A DNA stretch of 64,000 nt from Planctellipticum sp942493135 (GTDB lineage Bacteria > Planctomycetota > Planctomycetia > Planctomycetales > Planctomycetaceae): the NCBI GenBank assembly GCA_942493135.1, contig OW818684.1:7316001-7380000 (forward strand), written 5' to 3'. Shown piece by piece: positions 35,898 through 44,461 of the stretch. Numbering within the stretch: position 1 is the stretch's first letter; the number at the start of each line of letters is the position of its first letter. The translations under genes were made by a program, and so were the position numbers. Under the pieces are notes generated by a model. It had not been told where the DNA came from, ran no database searches, and was given only the letters and a program-made list of their open reading frames with translations.

Positions 35898-36920
35898 TCA
35901 GACCGGAAGAAACGAATCCAGCACAACGGCCCCCGGCGGCAACCGAAGCGTCGTCGAGGTTCGACGAGCCGGTAACAGAACCGTGCGACCGGCGCTCAGT
36001 TCCAGAGATTCCAGGCCGGCAGTCACCGACGGAGATCCCTCGATCACCATCAGTACGTGAAATCGATCGTCGTCGTCGAAGACACTGCAACCAGGCCCGC
36101 AATGACGGCGAATTTCGAATTGGGGCGTTTGCAGCAGTTGTTCAACGCTTCCGGCAGAGGACGACAATCGGACAGGATTCGTCGGTCGGACAGCTGGAGC
36201 CGCAAAATCGATGCAGTCCAGAGACTCGGAAATGTGTAAAGGACGCGGTCGGCCGGTGGAATCGATTCGATTCCAGTCGAACAGTCGAAACGTGATATCG
36301 CTGGGCTGCTGAATCTCAGCCAGCAGGATCCCTTCACCGATGGCATGCACCGTCCCGGCTGGAATGTTGAAGCAATCGCCAGGATGGACTTCCTGACTCT
36401 CCAGGCAATCGGCCACGGTCCCAGCCTGGATCGCGTTCAAGAGATCGTCGCGATCGGTACCCGGTCGTAATCCCGCATAAATCTGGCTGCCCGGATCAGC
36501 TTCGAGAATCACCCAGGCTTCGCTCTTGCCGCCATATGAAAAACCGTGACGGGCCGCGTATTCATCGTTTGGATGAACCTGCACGGAGAGCCGGTCAGCG
36601 GCGTCGAGGAATTTGCAAAGGAGTGGAAATCGCGAGCAGCCGCGGTGGCGCCCCAATAGTGCGGCAGTGTCGTGACGCAGAAGGTCGTGCAGCGTCCTTC
36701 GATCTTGCGATCCACCGACGATCACCGAGCTCTCGTCAATCAAATCGGCCGCTTCCCAGCTCTCAGCGCACGATTGCCCGGACGCAATCTCCTTGCCGAG
36801 TCGGGTGCCGAGACGTGCCCCCCCCCAGCGAGCCTGCTTCAAGATCGGCGCCAGCAAGAGAGGTCCGAGTGTTCCCGCGGGAGACGCCTCAGACTTCCCC
36901 ATCGATATTACTTCGGGCAT
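35898..36920 (-). CDS. manA: Mannose-6-phosphate isomerase, class I
   Basis: A 340-residue cupin-type enzyme. LLAPILKQARWGGARLG near the start, LCKFLDAADRLSVQVHPND (zinc ligands Gln and His of QxHP), GKSEAWVILEADPGSQIYAG (ligand Glu), GDCFNIPAGTVHAIGEGILL (ligand His) and AEIQQPSDITFRLFDWNR are diagnostic. It interconverts fructose-6-phosphate and mannose-6-phosphate, feeding GDP-mannose for the EPS. Starts: ATG 36920 (used) or ATG 36902. A guanylyltransferase partner is not in the window. Confidence 0.95.
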   Translation of the reverse strand: MPEVISMGKSEASPAGTLGPLLLAPILKQARWGGARLGTRLGKEIASGQSCAESWEAADLIDESSVIVGGSQDRRTLHDLLRHDTAALLGRHRGCSRFPLLCKFLDAADRLSVQVHPNDEYAARHGFSYGGKSEAWVILEADPGSQIYAGLRPGTDRDDLLNAIQAGTVADCLESQEVHPGDCFNIPAGTVHAIGEGILLAEIQQPSDITFRLFDWNRIDSTGRPRPLHISESLDCIDFAAPAVRPTNPVRLSSSAGSVEQLLQTPQFEIRRHCGPGCSVFDDDDRFHVLMVIEGSPSVTAGLESLELSAGRTVLLPARRTSTTLRLPPGAVVLDSFLPV

Positions 36921-36971
36921 GGTGACCAGTAGATCGTAAGTCCGTAGAAGCCGAGCATTGCCACCCAGTCA

Positions 36972-37907
36972 TCACGACGGCAATTCCGGAGCAAGAGCCC
37001 TCGACCCATTAACGATTGCAAAGCGGTCGTCCAGACCGGCAAAACGGCCGGTCTGCAACTGCCCTGCGGCGCGTCGTTCGGCGAGAACTTCACTAACCGT
37101 GCCGAACGAAAACGTCTGGAGCAGAAGATGCAGCTTGTGCAGCGTCGTTTTCAGATTCTGGTAGTGACGAAATCGCGAACGCCAGGGAGCGGAAATCCTC
37201 GGCTGACCGGGATCGACTTCCCACGGATGAATGTAGAACATGAAGGACTGTCGCTGCTCGTGCGGAACCGTTCTCAACAGACGGCGAGTGAGCCAGAACG
37301 GATACAGCCGGAAATAGCCCCCCCCCGACGCGGGAACATTCCAGCCGAGCCGCTGAACGACTGTGGGCGGAAACTCGATCAACGTCCCGGCATCCCGCTC
37401 GATCAGGTACGGAAACCGTGGAGCGTCAGGTACGCCGTAGTTATCGTGTCGGACCGGGAAGATGCTCGAATCGACTTCGATCCCTTCTTCGGCAAGAATA
37501 TCGAGCGCCCACAGCGAGCGGCGAGTTATCGAGAACGACGGCGCACGGTAGGCCGCGATCCGACACCCCCCCGTATCTCGCAGAATCTCGATTGAGCGTT
37601 TCAAGTCGTCGCGAAACTCCGCAGGCGTCTGTTGATAAACCAGTTGATGCCCGTAACCATGTGTCGCCAGTTCGTGCCCCGCTTCGACAATTTCGCGAAC
37701 GAGACTCGGATGCCGCTCCGCCACCCAGCCAAGGACAAAGAACGTTCCCTGAACGCCGTGCTGATGGAGCAGATTGAGAATCTGCCGCGTATTCGCGACG
37801 ACGCGCGATTCAAACCGCTCCCATTCGGTCGGCGGGATCACTCCGGCGAATGCCTGGACGTGGAAGTAATCTTCCACGTCGACCGTGAAACAGTGCCGAA
37901 TCGACAA
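36972..37907 (-). CDS. Polysaccharide deacetylase, XrtA-associated type (DUF3473)
   Basis: A 311-residue NodB-fold enzyme. FTVDVEDYFHVQAF (metal-site Asp-Glu-Asp motif), FVLGWVAERHPSLVREIVEA, ATHGYGHQLVYQQ (His pair), AYRAPSFSITRRSLWALDIL (active-site Arg) and a C-terminal FMFYIHPWEVDPGQPR with TTLHKLHLLLQTFSF match the exosortase-linked deacetylase group (TIGR03006-like). It probably N-deacetylates a GlcNAc-type residue of the EPS. The start is TTG at 37907 with AAGGA about 8 bases upstream, supported by alignment of the N-terminal metal motif; no ATG or GTG upstream fits. Confidence 0.93.
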   Translation of the reverse strand: MSIRHCFTVDVEDYFHVQAFAGVIPPTEWERFESRVVANTRQILNLLHQHGVQGTFFVLGWVAERHPSLVREIVEAGHELATHGYGHQLVYQQTPAEFRDDLKRSIEILRDTGGCRIAAYRAPSFSITRRSLWALDILAEEGIEVDSSIFPVRHDNYGVPDAPRFPYLIERDAGTLIEFPPTVVQRLGWNVPASGGGYFRLYPFWLTRRLLRTVPHEQRQSFMFYIHPWEVDPGQPRISAPWRSRFRHYQNLKTTLHKLHLLLQTFSFGTVSEVLAERRAAGQLQTGRFAGLDDRFAIVNGSRALAPELPS

Positions 37908-37960
37908 GGAGTCTTTCCTTCAGCGCAATTCAGAAACGGAATGGCGGCCTGCGCGACTGC

Positions 37961-38647
37961 TCAAGGCGACTTCGGTGCCGCGAGAACCGATTGCAGATCG
38001 TCCAGCAGCGACGCCGCAAACGACGCGGCGGCCGGAGACAATCGCGAGACTCCTTCCGCATCGCGGGATGGGTCGGCAATCACGTAGAGCTTGAACAGGC
38101 AGCCAGAGCCGGCAAAAGCAGACCGTGGATGCTCGGGCGCCGTCCAGACGGCCCCATTGGGCGACCACGTCCAGAGCGTCAGGAGGCCACGATCGTTTGG
38201 CTGGTTGGATTGAAAAACGGTCTTCGAGAACTGTGCTTTCACACCGGGACTGCGCCCCTCGATGTCGAATTTTGTCAGCGACTCAATTTGAGTCAGTCCC
38301 GCGCCCGTGAAACATACGGTTGGTTCGTGGAGTGAGATCGGTCCAGGACGCCCGGCAAGCAGGTGAATCTGCACTCTTTGGCCGGTGTCCGAATCAACGT
38401 AAGTTCGCGAGGTGGCGCCAACCGCCCCGGCCATCTCCAGCTGACGCGGATCGAGCGGCGACTCGGTGCTCACCCACGATCCGATCTCGGCCGGCAGATT
38501 CTGGACCCGAGCGGAAATCGCAGCCACTTGCGATGGCAATCCCCATCGGTCCGTTACGAGTCCATGCGCGACGCCACCGGCGGCGATCGCCAGAATAGCA
38601 AAGCTGCTGAGAATGACGACTCGGGGTTGCCTGGTCTGATTAGCCAT
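37961..38647 (-). CDS. Exosortase-associated EpsI-like protein (DUF3485)
   Basis: A 228-residue protein with one N-terminal membrane helix (VVILSSFAILAIAAGGVAHG) and a periplasmic domain: LPAEIGSWVSTESPL, a GRPGPISLHEPTVCFTGAGL block with the conserved His and Cys, and TLWTWSPNGAVWTAPEHPR. This resembles the EpsI domain (DUF3485) that accompanies exosortases, either fused or separate; here it is separate and two genes downstream of the exosortase. Three in-frame ATGs sit in a short tandem repeat (GATCATGGCTAA twice); the one at 38647 has AAGGCG upstream and is used. Confidence 0.85.
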   Translation of the reverse strand: MANQTRQPRVVILSSFAILAIAAGGVAHGLVTDRWGLPSQVAAISARVQNLPAEIGSWVSTESPLDPRQLEMAGAVGATSRTYVDSDTGQRVQIHLLAGRPGPISLHEPTVCFTGAGLTQIESLTKFDIEGRSPGVKAQFSKTVFQSNQPNDRGLLTLWTWSPNGAVWTAPEHPRSAFAGSGCLFKLYVIADPSRDAEGVSRLSPAAASFAASLLDDLQSVLAAPKSP

Positions 38648-38732
38648 GATCGCCTTAGCCATGATCAACTGACGCAAATTACTAACGTGAAGAACATTGG
38701 CCGCGAGCCATTGTCAGGCCGCCACCCGACGC

Positions 38733-41099
38733 TCAGGAGTTCGGTGATTCCGCCTGACCTGGCAATGCAGCGACCGCCCCGGCCGGCTGCCTGGCGGGAT
38801 AGACTCCATTGCCGTACCCATAACCATAACCGTATCCGCCATATCCGTACCCGTAGCCGCTGCCGTAGCCGCTGCCAAGATCTTCATCGAGACCGGTAGT
38901 AATTGCTCCGAGGACCGGCGCTCCGATCATCCGGAGACGATGAAATGCTGATGCGACCTTGCCGATCCGGCTGGCGTCGCGTCGGACCGAAATCAAAACC
39001 GCGTCGACGTGCTGAGCGATGAGCAACGTGTCCGTGACCGGAAGGACCGGGGAAGAGTCGATCACGACAAAATCGTACGACGCGGAAAGTTCCTTGAGCA
39101 CAGCGCTGTGCGAATCGTGCGACAATCGCTGTAGGACCTCCGAAGTGACGCGCCCCGCAGCGAGGATATCCAGGCCGATCGACTCGACATGCTGGATCGC
39201 CTCAGAAAGTTGAGCCGTCCCGAGCAGGACTTCGCTCAGTCCGGGAGAATGGGAAATGCCGAAGGCATACTGCACGCTCGGACGACGCAGGTCGCAGTCG
39301 ATCAGAAGCACGCGGCGGCGCGTTCGCGCCAGACTCGCCGCCAGCTGACATGACAGAGTCGTTTTACCTTCGCCGGCGATAGCGCTGGTGACGAGCACAG
39401 TTACGGCCTGCATCGAATTCAACCGGTGAGTCAGCACCGTTCGCATGCTGTCGACGGCCTCGCTCAGCACGTTGTGCCAGTACGCCGCCTTCGGTCCGCT
39501 CGACTTCATTCGATTCAATCGGGCCGAACGCGGCACGAGTGGAATCGTTCCGAGAATCGCCAGACCGATCCCCTGCTTCACTTCGTCAGTCCGAGTGATC
39601 CGACGGGCGAGGATCTCCAGCCAGACAAACAGCGCTGCAATTGCCGCGAAGCCGCCAGCTCCCGCCATGCCAGCCATTTTCTGCCGCTTTCCGACGTCAG
39701 GAATCCTGGGAACCTGAGCCCTCAGGCGAATCTGAATTGCCGCCGGGGCGTTATCCATCTCGACTTCTCGCTTATAAACTTCCTCGCGGTAACGACTGAC
39801 TGTCCCCTTCAATTCCTCGGCTTCTTCCGTGAGTTCCTCCCGGTCGACCCACGCCACTCCCAGAGTGTTCTCTTCGACCTGCAACTTCGAGAGTTCCGCC
39901 TCGTAGGCTTCCCTTGTCGCGGTCAAGGTTCTCAGCTCCCGTTCCAGATCGACGCGTCCGACTCCAGCGACCGACAGACCGCTGGCTCGAGCGCGAATGC
40001 GTTCTTCAGCGTCCGGCCCATGCAGCTTTCGATACTCTTCGAGTTCGGACTTCGCGTCAGAAAGTTGCTCTTCGTGACGGACGACAGAGGGATGCTCGGC
40101 GGAAACCCTTCGTTTCCACTCCGCCAGCATCGTGTCGTGATGACGCACTGCCAGAAAAATGCGTCGAAACTCAGGATCCGCCAACAGCTCCCCATCAACG
40201 AGCTCGGGAGGAATCTCGGGTTCCGCAAACGGCTCCTCCGGTCCCTCCTTAGCGGGATCGCCGAGCCCGAGTTGAATCTGACGCTGAATGATCTGTCCGC
40301 GGACCAGACCAAGCTGCTTGCGGACTTCCAGCTGCGCATCGAGCGTCGCCTGGCGTTTGGCGTCGCTCTGAGCCGAATTCGGCAGCTTCAAGGCCCGATC
40401 GATATTGCGAATTGCATTTGTCTTGCTGCTCAGTTTTTCCTCTTCCTTGCGGAGCAACGTCTTCAACTCGTTCAGGCGTTTTCTCCGATCCTCGCGATCC
40501 TTGTTCACGACTTCTTCGTTGAAGGCGTCGGTAACCGCATCGACAATCTTCGCCAAATCTTCGGGAACGTCGCCGGAAAGCGATATCCGCATGAATTGCT
40601 CGCCTGGTGCCGAGACGGAAATATTCCGCTCCAGCCAGTTCAGCGGAAATGGCTCGTTTCGCAGCGTTTCGGTCTCAGCCAGTCCGGGCGCCCGCATTGC
40701 AGCAGTCAGCACGTAGTGATCCTTGACCAGCCGCATCATCGTCTGCTTAAAGACATATGGATTAGTATCGTTGTTATCCTTCGTCTCGAAGAAGAACGTC
40801 TGCGGCTTGATCAGCAGTTCGGAGAATGCCGAATACGGCGTCGGAATCAACTGCCAGGCAACGATCGCAGCGCTGCCACCGACGAAGCCGCCAAGCAACA
40901 GAATCGGCAGCCAGCGTCGGCGCAGCGCAATGAGGACTGTACGCAGCAGATTCCCGCTTGATTCTCCGTCTTTTGATGACGTCGAAGTCGGCATCCGACC
41001 GTAGTCGGCTACCGCGCCGGTCGACGCGCGAATCAGCGGGGAGTTGCCCTCACCGTTTATCGCAGGGGATCCGTCGTTTCCGTGGAATTCCATTGTCAT
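38733..41099 (-). CDS. Wzc-like polysaccharide co-polymerase with tyrosine autokinase domain
   Basis: A 788-residue protein. A Wzz-like region with membrane helices near residues 60-80 and near 500 flanks a long periplasmic coiled coil. The cytoplasmic BY-kinase domain has Walker A GEGKTT at 576-581, Walker A' LLIDCDLRRPS at about 598-608 and Walker B FVVIDSSPV near 678. The tail (about 742-768) is a run of Gly-Tyr pairs, presumably the phosphorylated tyrosine cluster. It controls chain length and couples synthesis to Wza-type export by cyclic autophosphorylation. The ATG at 41099 has GGAAA 5 bases upstream. The PHP protein at 2431-5283 could be a phosphatase partner, which is inference. Confidence 0.95.
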   Translation of the reverse strand: MTMEFHGNDGSPAINGEGNSPLIRASTGAVADYGRMPTSTSSKDGESSGNLLRTVLIALRRRWLPILLLGGFVGGSAAIVAWQLIPTPYSAFSELLIKPQTFFFETKDNNDTNPYVFKQTMMRLVKDHYVLTAAMRAPGLAETETLRNEPFPLNWLERNISVSAPGEQFMRISLSGDVPEDLAKIVDAVTDAFNEEVVNKDREDRRKRLNELKTLLRKEEEKLSSKTNAIRNIDRALKLPNSAQSDAKRQATLDAQLEVRKQLGLVRGQIIQRQIQLGLGDPAKEGPEEPFAEPEIPPELVDGELLADPEFRRIFLAVRHHDTMLAEWKRRVSAEHPSVVRHEEQLSDAKSELEEYRKLHGPDAEERIRARASGLSVAGVGRVDLERELRTLTATREAYEAELSKLQVEENTLGVAWVDREELTEEAEELKGTVSRYREEVYKREVEMDNAPAAIQIRLRAQVPRIPDVGKRQKMAGMAGAGGFAAIAALFVWLEILARRITRTDEVKQGIGLAILGTIPLVPRSARLNRMKSSGPKAAYWHNVLSEAVDSMRTVLTHRLNSMQAVTVLVTSAIAGEGKTTLSCQLAASLARTRRRVLLIDCDLRRPSVQYAFGISHSPGLSEVLLGTAQLSEAIQHVESIGLDILAAGRVTSEVLQRLSHDSHSAVLKELSASYDFVVIDSSPVLPVTDTLLIAQHVDAVLISVRRDASRIGKVASAFHRLRMIGAPVLGAITTGLDEDLGSGYGSGYGYGYGGYGYGYGYGNGVYPARQPAGAVAALPGQAESPNS
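38811..38881 (-). repeat. Tandem Gly-Tyr codon repeats in the tyrosine kinase gene
   Basis: The coding strand repeats GGNTAYGG-type units about ten times, giving alternating Gly and Tyr with a few Ser. The unit is 6 bases with irregular 9-base steps. Such tracts expand and contract by slippage, so the number of tyrosines in the kinase tail may vary between strains. Confidence 0.8.
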
Positions 41100-41181
41100 A
41101 GTTTTTCCGAAATCCACTCGTTCAAGGCTGAGCGACCTGAGCCTCGAAGCGCCGCAGTAAAGACTTAAGGCCCACCGGGCA

Positions 41182-42255
41182 CTACCGAGGAAGCTGAACC
41201 GGTCCAATGCCAACCGCCATCGGACGCTTCGTGTCGAAAATGATCAGGCGGTCCATGTACCAGAGTTCGACGGCGAGGATTCCGAGACCCAGAGGCATCA
41301 TGGCCCAGCCCGCCAGATCGTGATACGTGATTTCCGCCAGTTTTTCCAGACCCCACGTGTAAAGCACGCCAGTCACGGTGATACGAAACACATTCGAAAT
41401 CAGTGCGATGGGCACCGCGCTGAGCAGCACCACGATGTTCTGCCACCATGGACGACGCCCGGTGAGTGCGACCGCAGCCGCCGTCGCCGCGAAGACCATC
41501 AACATCCGCAGTCCGCTGCACGCCTCCGCGACGCCGATCCGCCGATCCCCCACGACGATGACGTACCCTTCCGCAAACGCCGGCAGGCCAATCGTCTGCA
41601 TGATGGCGGTGCTGATCGTGGTCCCAGCCTGCCGCAGCGGCGCTCGCAGCATGGACTCCAGCGAAAACGGCAATGGAATCATGAACACCAGAAAGACTGC
41701 ACTCGGAAGCACGCGCCACAGGAGCTTTGCTCCGCCGACCGACCAGGCTGTTGCGATCACGATCGGCACGATCGCCATCTGATCCAGCCATTCGTAGTAG
41801 AACACCCCTGCAAACACTTTGCCGACGAGGGCTGCCACGAGCAACAGCAAGCCGATCCACGACGGCGCCAGCTCCTGAATTCCCGACCATCGAAACGCAC
41901 AGATCCCCCCGCCGACGCCGAACAGCGTCAGCCCGATCATTGCAGCATATGGAACCGGTAGGCCGTCGGCGCTGAGAAATAAGCCGCCCCCGATGGCAGT
42001 GAACGCAATCCACAGCCAGCCGGGCGAGATTTCGCCGACATCGGTCGGCCGGTTCGTCCACAGCAGGTACAGAGCGAACACCGGCACCAGCCAGCCGTGT
42101 GAGTTCTCCGGACTGGTGTTCCAGCGTTCCGCCATTGCGAGAACGGTGCTTCCCACGCTCCAGGCAACCGCTCCACCAGCCAGGCCCGCGAACATCAGCG
42201 AAAAAGAACTGCCCGAGCCAGTCGAGCGATTTCTCGTTTGAGACGAAGCAGACAT
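41182..42255 (-). CDS. Exosortase (PEP-CTERM protein-sorting transpeptidase)
   Basis: A 357-residue protein with about 8-9 membrane helices. The three exosortase active-site elements are present: Cys246 in AEACSGLRML, Arg291 in ALISNVFRITVTG and His312 in ITYHDLAGWAMM. Exosortases recognise C-terminal PEP-CTERM tails, cut them and probably attach the protein to a surface glycan or lipid. The ATG at 42255 with GGAAG 5 bases upstream is used. It lies between the antiterminator and the tyrosine kinase; PEP-CTERM substrates are encoded just upstream (43506-44390) and at 48557-49306. The letter class (XrtA or a planctomycete type) cannot be fixed by eye; the EpsI domain is on a separate gene. Confidence 0.95.
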   Translation of the reverse strand: MSASSQTRNRSTGSGSSFSLMFAGLAGGAVAWSVGSTVLAMAERWNTSPENSHGWLVPVFALYLLWTNRPTDVGEISPGWLWIAFTAIGGGLFLSADGLPVPYAAMIGLTLFGVGGGICAFRWSGIQELAPSWIGLLLLVAALVGKVFAGVFYYEWLDQMAIVPIVIATAWSVGGAKLLWRVLPSAVFLVFMIPLPFSLESMLRAPLRQAGTTISTAIMQTIGLPAFAEGYVIVVGDRRIGVAEACSGLRMLMVFAATAAAVALTGRRPWWQNIVVLLSAVPIALISNVFRITVTGVLYTWGLEKLAEITYHDLAGWAMMPLGLGILAVELWYMDRLIIFDTKRPMAVGIGPVQLPR

Positions 42256-42499
42256 GTGACTTCCAGCTTGTGACTTCAACTGTGTTGCTCCCGAGGAATG
42301 TGCAAACGGCGGCCCCTCAGCTCGTCATCTGTATCCGCGGCGGTCAACTTCGTGCGCAAGTTTGCGATTCCTGGCGTCAAAATCAGCATCACCGGCAGGC
42401 GCACCTTGGGCCCCTGGGTTATGCACCCTGAAACTTCCAGAACCAAATTGCCGGGAGGCGAGCCATCGCCATGCCAACCGACTTCTGTCGAAGATGCCT

Positions 42500-43057
42500 T
42501 CAGACCGCCTCGACCATATCCGCCGTGATTTCCACCGACGCGCCGCGCTGCAGGAAATTGACCCCCACCACGAACCGGCAGCCTCCGTGATTCCGCAGCA
42601 GAGTTCCGGTCAGTCCCGCCAGCGCGCCGCGGCAGACGCGAACGGCCGTTCCCGGCTCCAGTCGTTCCTCGGGAGTCACCAGTACCCCCGCATGGATCAG
42701 CCGGTAAACCCGTTCGAGGTCTCCACGGAACAGCGTCTGATCGAGAATAGGGATCCGCGAGACGACCTCCCGCATTCGCGAAACGACCGCCAGAGCTTCT
42801 TCGTCGCCGTGAAAAAACAAGTATCCAGGAAAGAGCGGCAGCCAGGAGGTGACTTTCCGCCTCTGAAACGTCTTCGTGTGCGCCCGCTGGGGCAGGTAGT
42901 ACCCCACTTCGTGCCGGAGGAGCTGACGGGCCACGGCTTTCTCGGACCGCGGCCTTACGTGCAGCACACCCCACGTCGCTGCACCATTCGCGCAACCCCA
43001 ATGCTCGTCGCAGAGCGATTGTGGCCACAAGTCAGGTTCGTTCGCCAACACCGGCAT
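42500..43057 (-). CDS. NusG-family antiterminator (RfaH/UpxY/LoaP-like)
   Basis: A 185-residue protein. The NGN domain is visible: TWGVLHVRPRSEKAVARQLL, YYLPQRAHTKTFQRRKVTSW and LPLFPGYLFFHGDEEAL, followed by a KOW-like domain (PGTAVRVCRGALAGLTGTLL). Specialised NusG paralogues head long polysaccharide operons and let RNA polymerase read through to the end. This one is the first gene of the minus-strand block. The ATG at 43057 has a perfect AGGAGG 8 bases upstream (43066-43071). The gap to the exosortase gene (42256-42499, 244 bases) has no clear gene. Confidence 0.9.
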   Translation of the reverse strand: MPVLANEPDLWPQSLCDEHWGCANGAATWGVLHVRPRSEKAVARQLLRHEVGYYLPQRAHTKTFQRRKVTSWLPLFPGYLFFHGDEEALAVVSRMREVVSRIPILDQTLFRGDLERVYRLIHAGVLVTPEERLEPGTAVRVCRGALAGLTGTLLRNHGGCRFVVGVNFLQRGASVEITADMVEAV

Positions 43058-43065
43058 CGCCGGCT

Positions 43066-43130
43066 CCTCCTGCTGAAAATCCCAGGGACACCCAATCGGC
43101 AGTCCCCGTCTAGGATAACCCGATTTTCAG
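43066..43130 (-). promoter_or_regulatory. Structured 5' leader of the antiterminator gene
   Basis: On the minus strand CTGAAAATC (43130-43122) pairs perfectly with GATTTTCAG (43081-43073). Inside this 9-bp helix GGGAC and GTCCC can form a second helix. The outer helix ends one base before the AGGAGG ribosome site (43071-43066). It may control translation or early transcription of the antiterminator. I found no match to the E. coli ops element (GGCGGTAGC) in the region up to 43500. Confidence 0.55.
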
Positions 43131-43505
43131 CCGGATGCGGCGGAAGGCAACGACGGAGCGCCATGTTCAGACGAAATTCGCTCAAGTTGCCGTTCGGCTA
43201 CGTCACAGACAGCATGCCCGACGGAGAATCTTCCCCAACCCCTTGGGAGTTGCGCAGATACGATGCAGACGGTGCTGCATTGTGCGACTCTGACCGCGGT
43301 TGTGACGACATGGGGTTTTCTCGCATCGCGCAAGACAGCGGCGAACTCCAGACATTTACTCTGATCTTCTCAACCGTCACCAGGGTCTAACCGGACAGCT
43401 CTGCGACCAGTTGACCCCACTGCCAGCCACCACTCGGAAATGCCAGCAGCCCAACCATGTGGTTGGGCTGCTTTGCAATAGGCTGAAGATACGACGTTGC
43501 GAGTT
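43131..43505. other. Upstream region of the EPS block, promoter expected
   Basis: No gene fits. The region should carry the main promoter of the minus-strand cluster. TTGAGC near 43180 (minus) could be a -35, but no good -10 lies at 16-18 bases. The perfect palindrome at 43445-43472 closes the preceding PEP-CTERM gene. Confidence 0.4.
43445..43472 (-). terminator. Perfect 13-bp palindrome after the PEP-CTERM gene
   Basis: AGCAGCCCAACCA and TGGTTGGGCTGCT flank a 2-base centre, giving a very stable hairpin 34 bases after the stop of the PEP-CTERM gene. There is no long T-run on the minus strand, so it is a weak or factor-assisted terminator, or an RNA-end stabiliser. It separates that gene from the EPS block transcribed in the same direction. 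Confidence 0.6.
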
Positions 43506-44390
43506 TCACGCAGCCTTGCGGCGGCGATAACGGAGCGGGATGCCGGCCAGCGCAAAAGCGGCCAACGCGAGAGTCGACGGCTCCGGGACCACCGGCGGAG
43601 GGGTTCTGCCGCTCTGGACATAAAAATCGTCAATGCCCCACAGATCGTAGGCATTCGCCTGCCCCGCCTGGAACGCACCGGGGACTCCGCCCAAGCCACT
43701 GAACACTGTCACAGAGGCAATCGCTGGATCACCGAGGCCGTTCAACAGCCCGAAAAACGTCAGGCTGCCAGTCGCGGTATTGTAATCCTCGGGGTTATTG
43801 TAAATGAGGTAGGTATCAAGATACTTCGATTCAACTCCCAAGTCGTACGTCGTTGATCCACCGCCGACAAAATCGACTTTCACATACGCGTTCGAGCCCT
43901 GATCAAACAAGTCTGTCAAGTAAAATCCAAACGCACCGACAGGATTCGCTGAGAAGTCGAAGACCAACTGACTCAACTTGCCGTAAACTGTTGGGTTGTA
44001 ACCGCTGTGAAGGTACTGGTCGCCGCCGGGGGTCGTGTTAAATCGGCCGAAATCATTCCCTTCAACGATGACTCCCGCCTCGTACGACATTGGCGAGCTT
44101 AGATCGGAGACGCTGGCGACGACTCCGCTCCCCGCAAACGCCAAGTTCCCGACAAGGGGTTGAACGGGAGTCAGCCCCTCAAAGTCCTGAAGCCCATATC
44201 CCAATCCAAGACTGCCGACAAACGTATCATGTGCAGTCTCTGCGGTTCCGCCAATCCCGGCCTTCTGCTGTTCTCCGGCAACAACCGGAGGCTGAACCAG
44301 GAAGTATCCCGAGTAGACAGTTCCGGCGTCGGCCCTCGAGCCGAGGCAGCAAATCGCCGCTACGCAAAAGAAAAGCTGTCGAAAAACCAT
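43506..44390 (-). CDS. PEP-CTERM sorting domain protein
   Basis: A 294-residue secreted protein: signal peptide (FRQLFFCVAAICCLGSRADA), a beta-rich domain with many Gly and Asp, and a C-terminal sorting tail VVPEPSTLALAAFALAGIPL followed by RYRRRKAA, i.e. the PEP motif, a membrane helix and a basic end. It should be cut and anchored by the exosortase encoded 1.3 kb away. The ATG at 44390 has GAGG 6 bases upstream; an ATG at 44402 is the alternative. The middle domain shows the pattern of secreted PEP-CTERM proteins (DDFYVQSG near the end) but has no recognisable enzyme motif. Confidence 0.93.
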   Translation of the reverse strand: MVFRQLFFCVAAICCLGSRADAGTVYSGYFLVQPPVVAGEQQKAGIGGTAETAHDTFVGSLGLGYGLQDFEGLTPVQPLVGNLAFAGSGVVASVSDLSSPMSYEAGVIVEGNDFGRFNTTPGGDQYLHSGYNPTVYGKLSQLVFDFSANPVGAFGFYLTDLFDQGSNAYVKVDFVGGGSTTYDLGVESKYLDTYLIYNNPEDYNTATGSLTFFGLLNGLGDPAIASVTVFSGLGGVPGAFQAGQANAYDLWGIDDFYVQSGRTPPPVVPEPSTLALAAFALAGIPLRYRRRKAA

Positions 44391-44461
44391 TGCACACCTC
44401 ATTGAACTCTTAACGGCCTGACCGGATACGCCTCTGACTCGACAGAATCCACCGTCGATCA

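Noticed and set aside
38811..38881. CRISPR-like or VNTR array
   Set aside because: The repeats are in-frame Gly-Tyr codons inside the kinase gene, without spacers.
39426..40961. 511-codon plus-strand frame
   Set aside because: Antisense of the Wzc-like coiled-coil region.
42276..43028. 250-codon minus frame overlapping the antiterminator
   Set aside because: The NGN/KOW frame at 42500-43057 has the motifs and a perfect ribosome site; the other frame has none.
43073..43500. An ops-like element for NusG-paralogue recruitment
   Set aside because: No GGCGGTAGC or near match seen; recruitment could use another signal.
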